Shown: positions 31,979-40,728 of the stretch, in pieces
Layout of the letters: every line of letters begins with the position of its first letter
Numbering within the stretch: position 1 is the first letter of the stretch
Assembly: GCA_943356745.1 (NCBI GenBank)
Contig: CALRFT010000006.1
Span: 1-48,041, forward strand
Reading direction: 5' to 3'
Length of the DNA stretch: 48,041 bases
DNA from: Parcubacteria group bacterium
GTDB lineage: Bacteria > Patescibacteriota > Minisyncoccia > Phycocordibacterales > CSBR16-119
Program-made: the position numbers and the translations under genes
Notes under the pieces: model-generated
What the model was told of the DNA's origin: nothing
What the model saw: the letters and a program-made list of their open reading frames with translations, nothing else
The model's database searches: none

Positions 31979-32086
31979 GTTGAGTGAAAATTTTATTTTT
32001 AAGACTCCCCAGATTGCGTATTTAGGAATTATGATTTGGAATTTGTTTTTGGTAATCCAATTTTTGCACTTTTTTGCTTTGGACAT
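31976..32086 (-). CDS. Possible small basic protein, 36 residues
   Basis: On the minus strand an ATG at 32086 opens 36 codons (start MSKAKKCKNWITKNKFQIII, end KIKFSLN). A TATAAT lies about 18 nt upstream on the same strand, and its stop falls at the edge of the prfB terminator. The peptide is basic with a hydrophobic middle (IIIPKYAIWGVL). No homologue is recalled. The rest of 31979-32178 holds no other clear feature. Weak call. Confidence 0.3.
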   Translation of the reverse strand: MSKAKKCKNWITKNKFQIIIPKYAIWGVLKIKFSLN

Positions 32087-32184
32087 GGTTTTGAAATTTT
32101 TTTTATTATACAATAATTAAATAATATTAACAAGTATTTCTTATATTGCTTGCGAGTTATCTATAAATAGTTACCATAGTGTGT

Positions 32185-33222
32185 ATGGATCATCTTTTAA
32201 GGAATAGAAAATCTAAAGAAGAGCTTCTGGCTCATCTTGAACAAGAAACCTTTAAACGAAAGACTATTTCGTTTTATCGCTATGTCAAAATTTCCGACCC
32301 AAAAGCTATAAGAGATATGCTTTTCGAAAAACTTGAAAAGTTCAGTTGTCTTGGAAGAATATATGTTGCTCAGGAGGGTATTAATGCTCAGATGAATATC
32401 CCAGAGCATAATTTTGAAGCTTTTGATTATTTTATTCAATCAATCCCGGAATTTAGAGGTGTGCCTTATAAGGTTGCTGTTGAGGAAAAAGGAAAATCTT
32501 CTTTTTTGAAATTAACAATAAAAGTGAAAGAAAAAATTGTTGCCGACGGACTCAATGATTCGACTTTTGATCCGAGTAATACTGGTGAATATGTAACAGC
32601 AGAAGATGTGAATGATATGATTGATCGAGGTGTAACTGTGATTGATATGCGAAATGCATATGAAGCAGAAGTTGGTCATTTTGAAAACGCAAAAATTATG
32701 CAGGTTGATACTTTTCGAGAACAGCTTGCAAAGGTTGAAGAAGAATTTAAGGATGATAAAAACAAAGAAGTTCTTCTGTACTGCACTGGAGGTATTCGAT
32801 GTGAAAAGGCGAGTGCGTGGATGAAGCATCGAGGGTTCCAAAATGTAAAACACGTGAAGGGTGGAATTATTGATTACGCACATCAGGTGCAAGAAAAAGG
32901 ACTTCTAAATAAATTCAAAGGAAAGAACTTTGTCTTCGATGAGCGTCTTGGTGAACGTATATCTCCAGAAATAATTTCAAATTGTCATGTGTGTCAGAGT
33001 GTGAAATCAGATGATCACTTTGATTGTAATAATAAGTACTGTAATCGATTGTTTATTTCCTGCGAGTCATGTTTAGAAAAACACAAGGGATATTGCGGAA
33101 CTGTTTGTGGTATTCTCGACGGAAAACCAAGATGGATACAAAAGCTGTTTATCTTTAAACCAAAGCAGTCAAAAAATGGAGTATTTAGAAAAAGATATTT
33201 TAGAACTAAAAAATTAGCATAG
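32185..33222 (+). CDS. trhO: tRNA uridine(34) hydroxylase TrhO (rhodanese family)
   Basis: 345 residues from the ATG at 32185; a GTG two codons earlier is an alternative. An N-terminal acylphosphatase-like domain (ISFYRYVKI...GRIYVAQEGINAQMNIP) is followed by a rhodanese domain with the active loop YCTGGIRCEKASAWMKHRGF (Cys present). The C-terminal part is cysteine-rich (CHVCQS, CNNKYCN, CESC, YCGTVC). TrhO (YceA) makes 5-hydroxyuridine at tRNA position 34 with oxygen (family knowledge). An oxygen-dependent enzyme hints that the cell meets oxygen at times (inference). Monocistronic or loosely followed by the next gene. Confidence 0.9.
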   Translation: MDHLLRNRKSKEELLAHLEQETFKRKTISFYRYVKISDPKAIRDMLFEKLEKFSCLGRIYVAQEGINAQMNIPEHNFEAFDYFIQSIPEFRGVPYKVAVEEKGKSSFLKLTIKVKEKIVADGLNDSTFDPSNTGEYVTAEDVNDMIDRGVTVIDMRNAYEAEVGHFENAKIMQVDTFREQLAKVEEEFKDDKNKEVLLYCTGGIRCEKASAWMKHRGFQNVKHVKGGIIDYAHQVQEKGLLNKFKGKNFVFDERLGERISPEIISNCHVCQSVKSDDHFDCNNKYCNRLFISCESCLEKHKGYCGTVCGILDGKPRWIQKLFIFKPKQSKNGVFRKRYFRTKKLA

Positions 33223-33237
33223 GTAATTATTAAGTGA

Positions 33238-33243
33238 TATTAT
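33238..33243 (+). promoter_or_regulatory. -10 box (TATTAT)
   Basis: TATTAT ends 8 nt before the ATG at 33252; leaderless layout. Confidence 0.5.
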
Positions 33244-33251
33244 GAAATAAT

Positions 33252-33803
33252 ATGGATAAAAAATTAAACCAATGGTGGTTTCGATTATTAAAAGTAATTT
33301 ATGTTATTCTATTTTTAACCACAATCGGTTTTTCTCTGGGGGTTACTTTAAGTGATTCAAAACCTCATACAAATATTTATCTAAGTACATATAATTTTAT
33401 GTGCCAAGATGGTTCTGTTCACGGTAAATATGATTCAGTTCTCCTAGATAAACAATATTACTTAGATGTCGAATATTTCGATTTTTATGATGTTACTTAT
33501 AAAAGACTTGCTCGTTTTCAATGTCAATATAATGAATATCTAAAAACTTTAGATGAAGAAGATAAAAAAGAGTGGTATACATTGGCAATTAATAATGAAA
33601 TTGAAGATTTATCAATAACAAAAAACTATACAATTGGTTTTGAAGAGAAAATTATCACTGGTACTTGGCAAGAATATTATCTTCTTATCTTGTTGTCGTT
33701 GATAGTCCCGATTATAGTTTTTAGTTTAATAAGATATATTTTCTTTTATGTTGCAAAAAATGAACATAAATTCATATTTAATGAGTTTAAAAATATCAAA
33801 TAA
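33252..33803 (+). CDS. Two-helix membrane protein of unknown function
   Basis: 183 residues. Helix 1 is at about residues 12-32 (LLKVIYVILFLTTIGFSLGV) and helix 2 near 143-166 (YLLILLSLIVPIIVFSLIRY), leaving an external loop of about 110 residues rich in Tyr and Asp with two cysteines (FMCQDG, FQCQYN). No family recognised. The next gene starts 5 bp after its stop, so the two are probably one transcript. Codon use is more AT-rich than in the flanking genes. Confidence 0.65.
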   Translation: MDKKLNQWWFRLLKVIYVILFLTTIGFSLGVTLSDSKPHTNIYLSTYNFMCQDGSVHGKYDSVLLDKQYYLDVEYFDFYDVTYKRLARFQCQYNEYLKTLDEEDKKEWYTLAINNEIEDLSITKNYTIGFEEKIITGTWQEYYLLILLSLIVPIIVFSLIRYIFFYVAKNEHKFIFNEFKNIK

Positions 33804-33808
33804 TTTTT

Positions 33809-34942
33809 ATGGAAATTAATATACATACACAAGAAGAACAAGATTTGAGAAAGAGTCTTGCAGAGCGAACTGATGCAGAAGCGATGAGAATGCATCGATA
33901 TCTTTCAATGCCAGATTTGGCTCGAACTCCTGGAAGTCCGCTCCATGAAATCGTGAGACGAGTACAAAAAGTTCCAGCGCTTGCTGGACTTGATATTATT
34001 CAAATCCCAGAAATTGTCCCTGCTGAAATCACTTTTGATCTTTTTGATTTTCCTCTCGATCACGTCGCGCGAAGTACTTCTGATACATATTATGCAAACG
34101 ACAGTCATATTCTTCGAACACACAATACAGTGTCTTGGTATTACTATTTCCACAATCAAGATGTGATTGAACGAGCAAAACGAAAAGAACATCTTGGCGC
34201 ACTTTGTTTTGGAAAAGTATACCGAAAAGATGAAATTGATCGAAGACACATGAATGTTTTTCATCAAATTGATGGATGGAAACTTATCCCAAATGAAGAA
34301 GGAGTAATGCCGCTCGACGAGCTCAAAAGAGTGCTTTCAGAAATTGTAGAAACTGTATTTGGAAAAGAAACAGAATATCGATTTTTGGAAGATACATTTC
34401 CATACACAGATCCATCAACACAGATTGAAGTAATGGTGAACGGACAATGGGTTGAAATTCTGGGTGCGGGAATGGTCAAACCATCAGTACTTAAAAAAAT
34501 GGGAATTGAAGGATATAACGGTTGGGCATTTGGTTTTGGTCTTGAACGTCTTGCTATGCTTTCGATGGAACTCCCAGATATCCGACTTCTTTGGTCAGAT
34601 GATGAGCGAGTTAAAAAACAACTTGTTCTTGGAATAAAGTTTCAGGAGGTAAGTAAATACCCACCAGTAATTCGAGATATTTCATTTTTGGTAGACACAA
34701 AAGATTTTCAACCAAATAATTATTTTGACCTGGTTCGAGATGTTGTGGGAGACACAGCAGAAGAAATGGCTTTGATTGACGAGTATGAAAATGCTGCAAA
34801 ATTTGGAGAAGGAAAGAAAAGTTATGCATACAGAATTACATACCGCTCACTCGATCGAACACTTACCGATGAAGAGGTAAATTCGCTTCATAAGAATCTT
34901 GAAGATAAAACAAAAGAAATACTGCACGCTGTAGTACGATAA
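33809..34942 (+). CDS. pheS: Single-chain phenylalanyl-tRNA synthetase (PheS core plus anticodon-binding domain)
   Basis: 377 residues. Residues about 20-280 are the class II PheS catalytic core: motif 2 region GKVYRKDEIDRRHMNVFHQI, the GAGMVKPSVLKKMGI segment, and motif 3 GWAFGFGLERLAML. Residues about 285-377 form a ferredoxin-fold anticodon-binding (FDX-ACB) domain (KYPPVIRDISFLVD...YRSLDRTLTDEEVNSLH), normally the C terminus of the large subunit PheT. The PheS N-terminal coiled coil is missing. This is the layout of the monomeric mitochondrial enzyme (FARS2), not of bacterial (alpha-beta)2 PheRS. It would charge tRNA-Phe alone. Whether a pheT exists elsewhere cannot be seen. Confidence 0.88.
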   Translation: MEINIHTQEEQDLRKSLAERTDAEAMRMHRYLSMPDLARTPGSPLHEIVRRVQKVPALAGLDIIQIPEIVPAEITFDLFDFPLDHVARSTSDTYYANDSHILRTHNTVSWYYYFHNQDVIERAKRKEHLGALCFGKVYRKDEIDRRHMNVFHQIDGWKLIPNEEGVMPLDELKRVLSEIVETVFGKETEYRFLEDTFPYTDPSTQIEVMVNGQWVEILGAGMVKPSVLKKMGIEGYNGWAFGFGLERLAMLSMELPDIRLLWSDDERVKKQLVLGIKFQEVSKYPPVIRDISFLVDTKDFQPNNYFDLVRDVVGDTAEEMALIDEYENAAKFGEGKKSYAYRITYRSLDRTLTDEEVNSLHKNLEDKTKEILHAVVR

Positions 34943-34970
34943 AAAGAACCCCTCTAAAGGGGTTCTTTTT
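34941..34970 (+). terminator. Rho-independent terminator
   Basis: A 13-bp near-perfect stem AAAAAGAACCCCT/AGGGGTTCTTTTT; the stop codon TAA (34940-34942) overlaps its 5' arm. Confidence 0.92.
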
Positions 34971-35044
34971 ATCCCCAGTTTAATTAAAAAAATCCTTCTA
35001 TAATTAAACTATTATAAGTTTATAAGCACTGTATATAAGTTTTT

Positions 35045-38000
35045 ATGATTAAAAATATGTTTAGCGAAAAAGTGTCTACAAGTAAGAAGACACTTACTGC
35101 TGTGTTTGTGGTAGGGGTTTTGTTATTTTCTGCTTTGGTTATTAATTCTATTCAACAGAAAACAAACCTTCAGGCTCAATCTGGTTTTTTGGTTCGAACC
35201 CTTTCTAATTTAATAGGAAGTAGACTCGATCCGCTAAAAAATATACCAAATGATAACTTAACATTTTCTTCTGAATCAGCGCAACAGAATAATGCTATTC
35301 TTTTTACAGAAGAAGGACAGCCGATTATTGATTTTAATAATTTAGATAGTATAAAAAACTCATCAGCTACCGGGTCTAGTTCTGGTTTTTTTATTTTGCC
35401 AGAAGATAAAGATCCGCTAGGAGTAAATTCCTATATTGTTACATTCAAGGCGGATCCAATTGCAGAAAAAGCAAAAAATGTTTTAGCGTCCCAAGGAAAA
35501 GAAATTTTACCTGGTGAAAAAAATAAAGAAGCGCTAAAACAAGATCTTCAAAAAATTAAACCTCAAATTGATTCTCAAAAAACACTTATTGCAAATCAGC
35601 AAAATGGACTACTTACAAAAGTAGGTTCTGAATTTGGTGATGTTAAAAGTACACGAGGATCAGTAAAAGTTTATAATGATGGACAAAAAGAGGTTACAGT
35701 GCGACAACTTAAATCTGCCATCAATGCAGTGACTATTTCTAACGTAACCGAAGATGAAATAAAACAACTTACTCGAGGTGTCTCAAATATTGAAAGAATC
35801 GAGAAAGCTCAACTAATTACTGCAGACCTTACTGATACAGCAGAAATTATTAATACAGAACAATTACAACAGTACTTAGGTGCAAACGGAGTTCCTCTCA
35901 CTGGACAAGGAACAATTATCGGAGTTGTTGATACAGGGGTGGACTACACTCATCAAGATCTTGGTTCTTGCAGTTTCCTTCTTGAGGCTGGTTGTAAGGT
36001 TGCTTATGGATATGATTTTGTTAATAACGATCCAGATCCTATGGATGATCAGGGGCACGGGACTCATGTGGCTGCAACCGCTGCTGGAAATGGTTACTAT
36101 ACTCAATCTAATGGAAATACACAGCCTCTTCTTGGAATTGCTCCTGATGCAACAATATATGCATTTAAAGTTCTAGGAGCTAATGGATCAGGATCAAATG
36201 TTGGTGTTATTGCAGCTATGGAGGCTTGTGTAGATCCAAACGGAGACGGAGACATTTCTGATCGAGTTACTGTTTGTACATTAAGTCTCGGTTCTGCTAA
36301 TGGTAATCCAACAGACGCAACTTCACTTGCTGCAGATGCCGCTGTTGATGCGGGGGTTATTATGACAATCGCTGCTGGAAACGATGGTCCTGGTCCTGAA
36401 ACAATTGGATCACCGGGAACTTCAAGAAAAGCTATTACAGTTGGTGCGGCTTGTAAACCTTCTCAGGTTGGCAATGATGCTCTTTGTAATGAAGCAGTTG
36501 CTTCGTTTTCTTCGCGTGGTCCAGTACTTTTCAGTGAAAATGGACAAAATATTTCTATAAATAAGCCAGATGTCGTTTCTCCAGGTGTTTCAATATGTGC
36601 TGCACAATGGGGTGATTGGTTACAAGGAAAATCATGTCTTGGAGATAACCAACATATTGCTATTAATGGTACATCGATGGCAACACCAACAGTTGCTGGA
36701 CTTATGGCATTGTTAGCTCAAGCACATCCTGAAAAAAGTGTTGCTGAATTAAAAGAAGCATTGATGACAAGCGCAACAGATCTTAATCTTCCTGTTAGTG
36801 TGCAAGGGCAAGGTTTGGTTGATGGTCAAGCTGCTTTAGAGACTCTCGGAATACCAAATGCATTTGTTCAAATTCAAGGTTTACCATTCAATGTTAATGA
36901 TACGGGAAACTCTCAAACTGCTAGTTATTCAAAACAACTGACTTTGACCAATACTTCAAATACACCTCTTAATCTTACTGCTACCCGTGTAACTTCAAAT
37001 GCAGGTGTTGATCTTACATTTCCTGGAACTGTTTCTATTCCTGTCGGTGGTCAACAAAATTTCAACATCACTATGGGTATTGACCATACTCAAGCAATAT
37101 CTGGAAATACTAAAGAAACTATTAAGTTAATGAATGGTTCAGAAAGTGTAAATCTTACAATTTCTAGAAAAACACCAGATTATCTTACGACAAATAAAAC
37201 AAAACTTGATTTTGGATTGTTTCACGCATCTCAAGCAAACTTTAGTGCAACATTACCCATTCAATTAACAAATAGAATGAATTTCCAAGGAGAGACATAT
37301 GATGTTGTGATTGATGAATCTCTCATTCAGACACCCTATCAAGATAATATTACTGTTACACCTTCTAGTTCTCAAATTACCCTGAATGCTGGACAGCAAA
37401 CAACATTGAATGTTTCTATGTCTGCACTCTCTGCTACTGGTAACATACTTCCTAATAAGGAATATAAAGTTATATTGAAACTCGTTTCTGATAAAGAAAC
37501 TATCCCTATTGAACTTACTCTTTTCAGAGGATATAGTTTTGAATTGTATTATGGAAATGTTGTGCCTGATATGGCTACTGTGTCTGGATCAACATGGCAG
37601 CTTTCTTATGTTCCTAATCCACAAGCTCAAAGCATGATATTTAAGACTACTCAACAAGGTCCTTATCACGCTATTGGTATTTATACAGATAACCAATCTG
37701 GATTTCAAAGATTAACAACTATTTATCAACATGATATAGGGCTCAATGGAAGTACCGGAGTTGTTACTTATGATATTTCAAAAAATAAAGCAGAGCATAG
37801 AATAGAGAATACTTACTCTGGTAACGCTTGTGTTTTTAGAACTATTCCAGACACTGGTGAATGGTCAAGAGGGTTAACTTCTTCAATAGGAGGAAAAATT
37901 GCGGTTGAATATAATACAATCCCTGAAAATATGCACTTCTCTTTGATTTGCGGAGACTTAATGCCGGCAAATGATAGAATCATATTTTCTCAGATTTATC

Positions 38001-40609
38001 TGACTGAAGGATTGAATCAAGATTTTTCTTTGAATAATAATACTGCTGATATATCAACTCGATATATGTATGGTTTTGACAATAGAGAAGGAGAAGACAC
38101 ATTATCTCTCGGAATTAATATTTGTAATTTTAGGTCATTTAGAGAAAATGGTGAAGTTGATAGTAGGTATAATTTGTGTAATCTCTGGCAATATGAAGGA
38201 GGTGGATTAAATATAGAAGAGGGCGGAAGTGCGATTATTGAAGTACGAAGTCTTCACACTGATACTCCAGAAACAGCTGAGGTTCCTTCTTATCCAGCAT
38301 TTCGTATTCACGCATTAAGCGGAACAGGAACCCCTGCTGATGAATATATGTATGTTACTCCTGAAATGTTTGGAACTTCTGAAAAAATGTTCGCCTGGGC
38401 TCCAGGTATGACGGGTGCACTTACTACAAGTCAATCAACTTTAAATTATTATCAAACACACAAAATTCCACTGGTGAACGATGACTTCATAACAGTAGGA
38501 ACTGGTCCTGTTGTTGATACATCTTCAATAAAAGCTTTTAAAGATGATTTTGGATTTGTTTCTGGAAGAGATGCTAGTTACTTTAGTATGTATCGATATG
38601 CGGATGGAACTACTGAATCAGCAATGTCTCAAAATCCAAACCCAACAAAGGCAAGAATTAATTTCTTTAGAGATGGTCAGCTTGTAAAAACTGTAACGCC
38701 TAAGATGGATAGTTTCTTTGAAATGGCTGGTTCAAATATTCCAGATGAAGAAGGTGATCTGAAAGGAAATAATTATGGAGGTCCAGTTGTTGGAGACTAT
38801 CGAATTGAAATTGATAGAATAGGTAAATTTAATGGGCAGGAACAGGATGGATTTTTCTCAAGCGAGCTAGAGTTTGATATTTCTTCAAATATTGTTGACT
38901 CAACTCCTCCATTTATAAAAACTATTCAACTTGTTCAAGATGGAATTTTGCAAAATAACTTCGACCCCCAAAATCCGGGAACTTTGCGTCTATATGTTGA
39001 TCCAGGTAAAGGTATTCAATCTCACAACTTAACAGAAGACTCTGTAGGAGCTTATAATATTTCATTTATGAATGACTCTATCACTTCTATTACAGTTTTT
39101 GCAGGAGATTCATATAATCAATTGACCGCTCTGCCGAACCCTCAATTAACAGATGGTTACTATGCAGTGAATCTTGGTTCTCTTGTTGCAGCTCCTAACG
39201 AATACAAATATTTTAGAGTTGAAGTACAAGATGTTGCTGGAAATAAAATCAAATATAATTTTGCTATTGAAGTAGGTGAATCACTTACAATCGAGGATAT
39301 TGCAGATGAGTTACTTTTGGTTTGTGTTAAGAGTGCTCCTCTCATTGCTTACTCTCCAGCGACTCCATTGGTGATTGCTGGCGCACCGTATATTACATTC
39401 GATATGTCGATAAAAAATCAAGATTCTCAAGCTTGTGCTCCTACCGCACACACTGTTACACTTAAATCAAGCCAGTATCCTCCACTTAATAGTAATGCTA
39501 CAGGAACGCCAAAGATTAGAATGACTCAATGGAGTAATACACTTTCTCCAACATTTCCTACAACCACAAGTTATGTGTATACAAATCCTTACAATCCTGG
39601 CGCTACTATAGTTAGAAAAATTACTGTGAGAGCTGATGCCGGACTTGCTAACGGAAACTATCAAATTGGTGCAAGTGTAAAAGAGGGGCAAACCTCATCT
39701 ACATCACCATCTACAGAATTAACCAATCTATTTGTTGATGTTGGAGTTGTTTCAGATGATCCAATTGATACACCAACTTGTACACCAAACACAACAAGCG
39801 TTACACTGAATCCTTCGCAGTCTACAATCGACTCAGGTGGTCCTGTAACATCATTCGGATTTACAATTACAAACAATGACTCAGCTCCTTGTTCACCTTC
39901 AAGCTTCTCTCTAGCATTTGATACCGATCAATTCCCAGCATCAATATCTGGAACAAGGAAGATTCGAGGTAGTGCGACAAATACGAGTTCATTTACAACA
40001 ACAGAGTTTACGATTGCAAGTGGTTCATTAAATCCTGGACAGTCTTACACTGGAACAGGGTACCTTCGAGCTGATACCTATTTCCCAAATGGTTCATATC
40101 AAATTGGAGCAGTGCTTACTGATACAACAAACAATCAAACTCAAACAGTTCCTATGACTGTGGTTGTGAATGGGGCTGAAACAGAAAATCCAACAGGGGG
40201 AACATGTACAAGAAACCCTGCTACCGTTACCCCGATTGGTCTGATTGCTAGTCATCCAAATACAGAACTTACAACAAAAGCATACCAACTATCAATCACA
40301 AATAATGATAGTACTGGTTGTCCAAATACAACATTCAAAGTACTCATTACAGAACCGCTGGATGGATTTGGTTTAGGAAAATCAAATCTAGTAACACCGC
40401 AAAATAATCAAAACAAATTTGATCATTTCTGGTCTCTAGCTCCAGGACAGACACAAGTAAAAAATGTGTTTTATAGGAATTTTGGTTCCGTGACAGATCA
40501 GTTAGTGCCGTTGACTGTTCAAGTTACCGACATAACTCAAGTAGGTGGAGGTTCAACACATACACCTGCAACATTGCAAGGTTCAATCAAGTTTGGAAAT
40601 CCTCAGTAA
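35045..40609 (+). CDS. Giant secreted subtilisin-like (S8) protease with Ig-like repeats
   Basis: 1854 residues. An N-terminal signal peptide or anchor (LTAVFVVGVLLFSALVINS) is followed by a propeptide-like region (to about 270). The S8 catalytic domain runs about 285-605 with Asp296 (GVVDTGVD), His338 (GHGTHVAA), Asn446 (AAGND) and Ser544 (GTSMATPTVAG); all four are present, so it should be active. Beyond are Fn3/Ig-like beta domains (about 610-790), a long unassigned region, and three C-terminal repeats of about 130 residues beginning CVKSAP, CTPNTT and CTRNPA, each with a TNNDS-like turn and a cysteine. It probably cuts proteins of a host or competitor, or processes surface fibres (inference). 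No LPXTG or type IX signal is seen. Confidence 0.88.
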   Translation: MIKNMFSEKVSTSKKTLTAVFVVGVLLFSALVINSIQQKTNLQAQSGFLVRTLSNLIGSRLDPLKNIPNDNLTFSSESAQQNNAILFTEEGQPIIDFNNLDSIKNSSATGSSSGFFILPEDKDPLGVNSYIVTFKADPIAEKAKNVLASQGKEILPGEKNKEALKQDLQKIKPQIDSQKTLIANQQNGLLTKVGSEFGDVKSTRGSVKVYNDGQKEVTVRQLKSAINAVTISNVTEDEIKQLTRGVSNIERIEKAQLITADLTDTAEIINTEQLQQYLGANGVPLTGQGTIIGVVDTGVDYTHQDLGSCSFLLEAGCKVAYGYDFVNNDPDPMDDQGHGTHVAATAAGNGYYTQSNGNTQPLLGIAPDATIYAFKVLGANGSGSNVGVIAAMEACVDPNGDGDISDRVTVCTLSLGSANGNPTDATSLAADAAVDAGVIMTIAAGNDGPGPETIGSPGTSRKAITVGAACKPSQVGNDALCNEAVASFSSRGPVLFSENGQNISINKPDVVSPGVSICAAQWGDWLQGKSCLGDNQHIAINGTSMATPTVAGLMALLAQAHPEKSVAELKEALMTSATDLNLPVSVQGQGLVDGQAALETLGIPNAFVQIQGLPFNVNDTGNSQTASYSKQLTLTNTSNTPLNLTATRVTSNAGVDLTFPGTVSIPVGGQQNFNITMGIDHTQAISGNTKETIKLMNGSESVNLTISRKTPDYLTTNKTKLDFGLFHASQANFSATLPIQLTNRMNFQGETYDVVIDESLIQTPYQDNITVTPSSSQITLNAGQQTTLNVSMSALSATGNILPNKEYKVILKLVSDKETIPIELTLFRGYSFELYYGNVVPDMATVSGSTWQLSYVPNPQAQSMIFKTTQQGPYHAIGIYTDNQSGFQRLTTIYQHDIGLNGSTGVVTYDISKNKAEHRIENTYSGNACVFRTIPDTGEWSRGLTSSIGGKIAVEYNTIPENMHFSLICGDLMPANDRIIFSQIYLTEGLNQDFSLNNNTADISTRYMYGFDNREGEDTLSLGINICNFRSFRENGEVDSRYNLCNLWQYEGGGLNIEEGGSAIIEVRSLHTDTPETAEVPSYPAFRIHALSGTGTPADEYMYVTPEMFGTSEKMFAWAPGMTGALTTSQSTLNYYQTHKIPLVNDDFITVGTGPVVDTSSIKAFKDDFGFVSGRDASYFSMYRYADGTTESAMSQNPNPTKARINFFRDGQLVKTVTPKMDSFFEMAGSNIPDEEGDLKGNNYGGPVVGDYRIEIDRIGKFNGQEQDGFFSSELEFDISSNIVDSTPPFIKTIQLVQDGILQNNFDPQNPGTLRLYVDPGKGIQSHNLTEDSVGAYNISFMNDSITSITVFAGDSYNQLTALPNPQLTDGYYAVNLGSLVAAPNEYKYFRVEVQDVAGNKIKYNFAIEVGESLTIEDIADELLLVCVKSAPLIAYSPATPLVIAGAPYITFDMSIKNQDSQACAPTAHTVTLKSSQYPPLNSNATGTPKIRMTQWSNTLSPTFPTTTSYVYTNPYNPGATIVRKITVRADAGLANGNYQIGASVKEGQTSSTSPSTELTNLFVDVGVVSDDPIDTPTCTPNTTSVTLNPSQSTIDSGGPVTSFGFTITNNDSAPCSPSSFSLAFDTDQFPASISGTRKIRGSATNTSSFTTTEFTIASGSLNPGQSYTGTGYLRADTYFPNGSYQIGAVLTDTTNNQTQTVPMTVVVNGAETENPTGGTCTRNPATVTPIGLIASHPNTELTTKAYQLSITNNDSTGCPNTTFKVLITEPLDGFGLGKSNLVTPQNNQNKFDHFWSLAPGQTQVKNVFYRNFGSVTDQLVPLTVQVTDITQVGGGSTHTPATLQGSIKFGNPQ

Positions 40610-40615
40610 TAATCT

Positions 40616-40650
40616 AAGAAAAAAGCCTTATTTAAAGGCTTTTTTCTTTT
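40616..40650 (+). terminator. Rho-independent terminator
   Basis: The stem AAGAAAAAAGCCTT/AAGGCTTTTTTCTT is followed by further T. It lies 6 bp after the stop. Confidence 0.9.
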
Positions 40651-40714
40651 ATTGCAATTCATGTAAATTATTGCAAAATGCTTATTTTAAAACGTTTTTA
40701 TTGTTGTTTTGTGA

Positions 40715-40720
40715 TATAAT
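40715..40720 (+). promoter_or_regulatory. Extended -10 (TGATATAAT) of gyrB
   Basis: TATAAT preceded by TGn ends 8 nt before the ATG at 40729: leaderless layout. The 64 bp before it are AT-rich with two TTGCAA sequences but no well-spaced -35. Confidence 0.65.
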
Positions 40721-40728
40721 CTAGTCAT

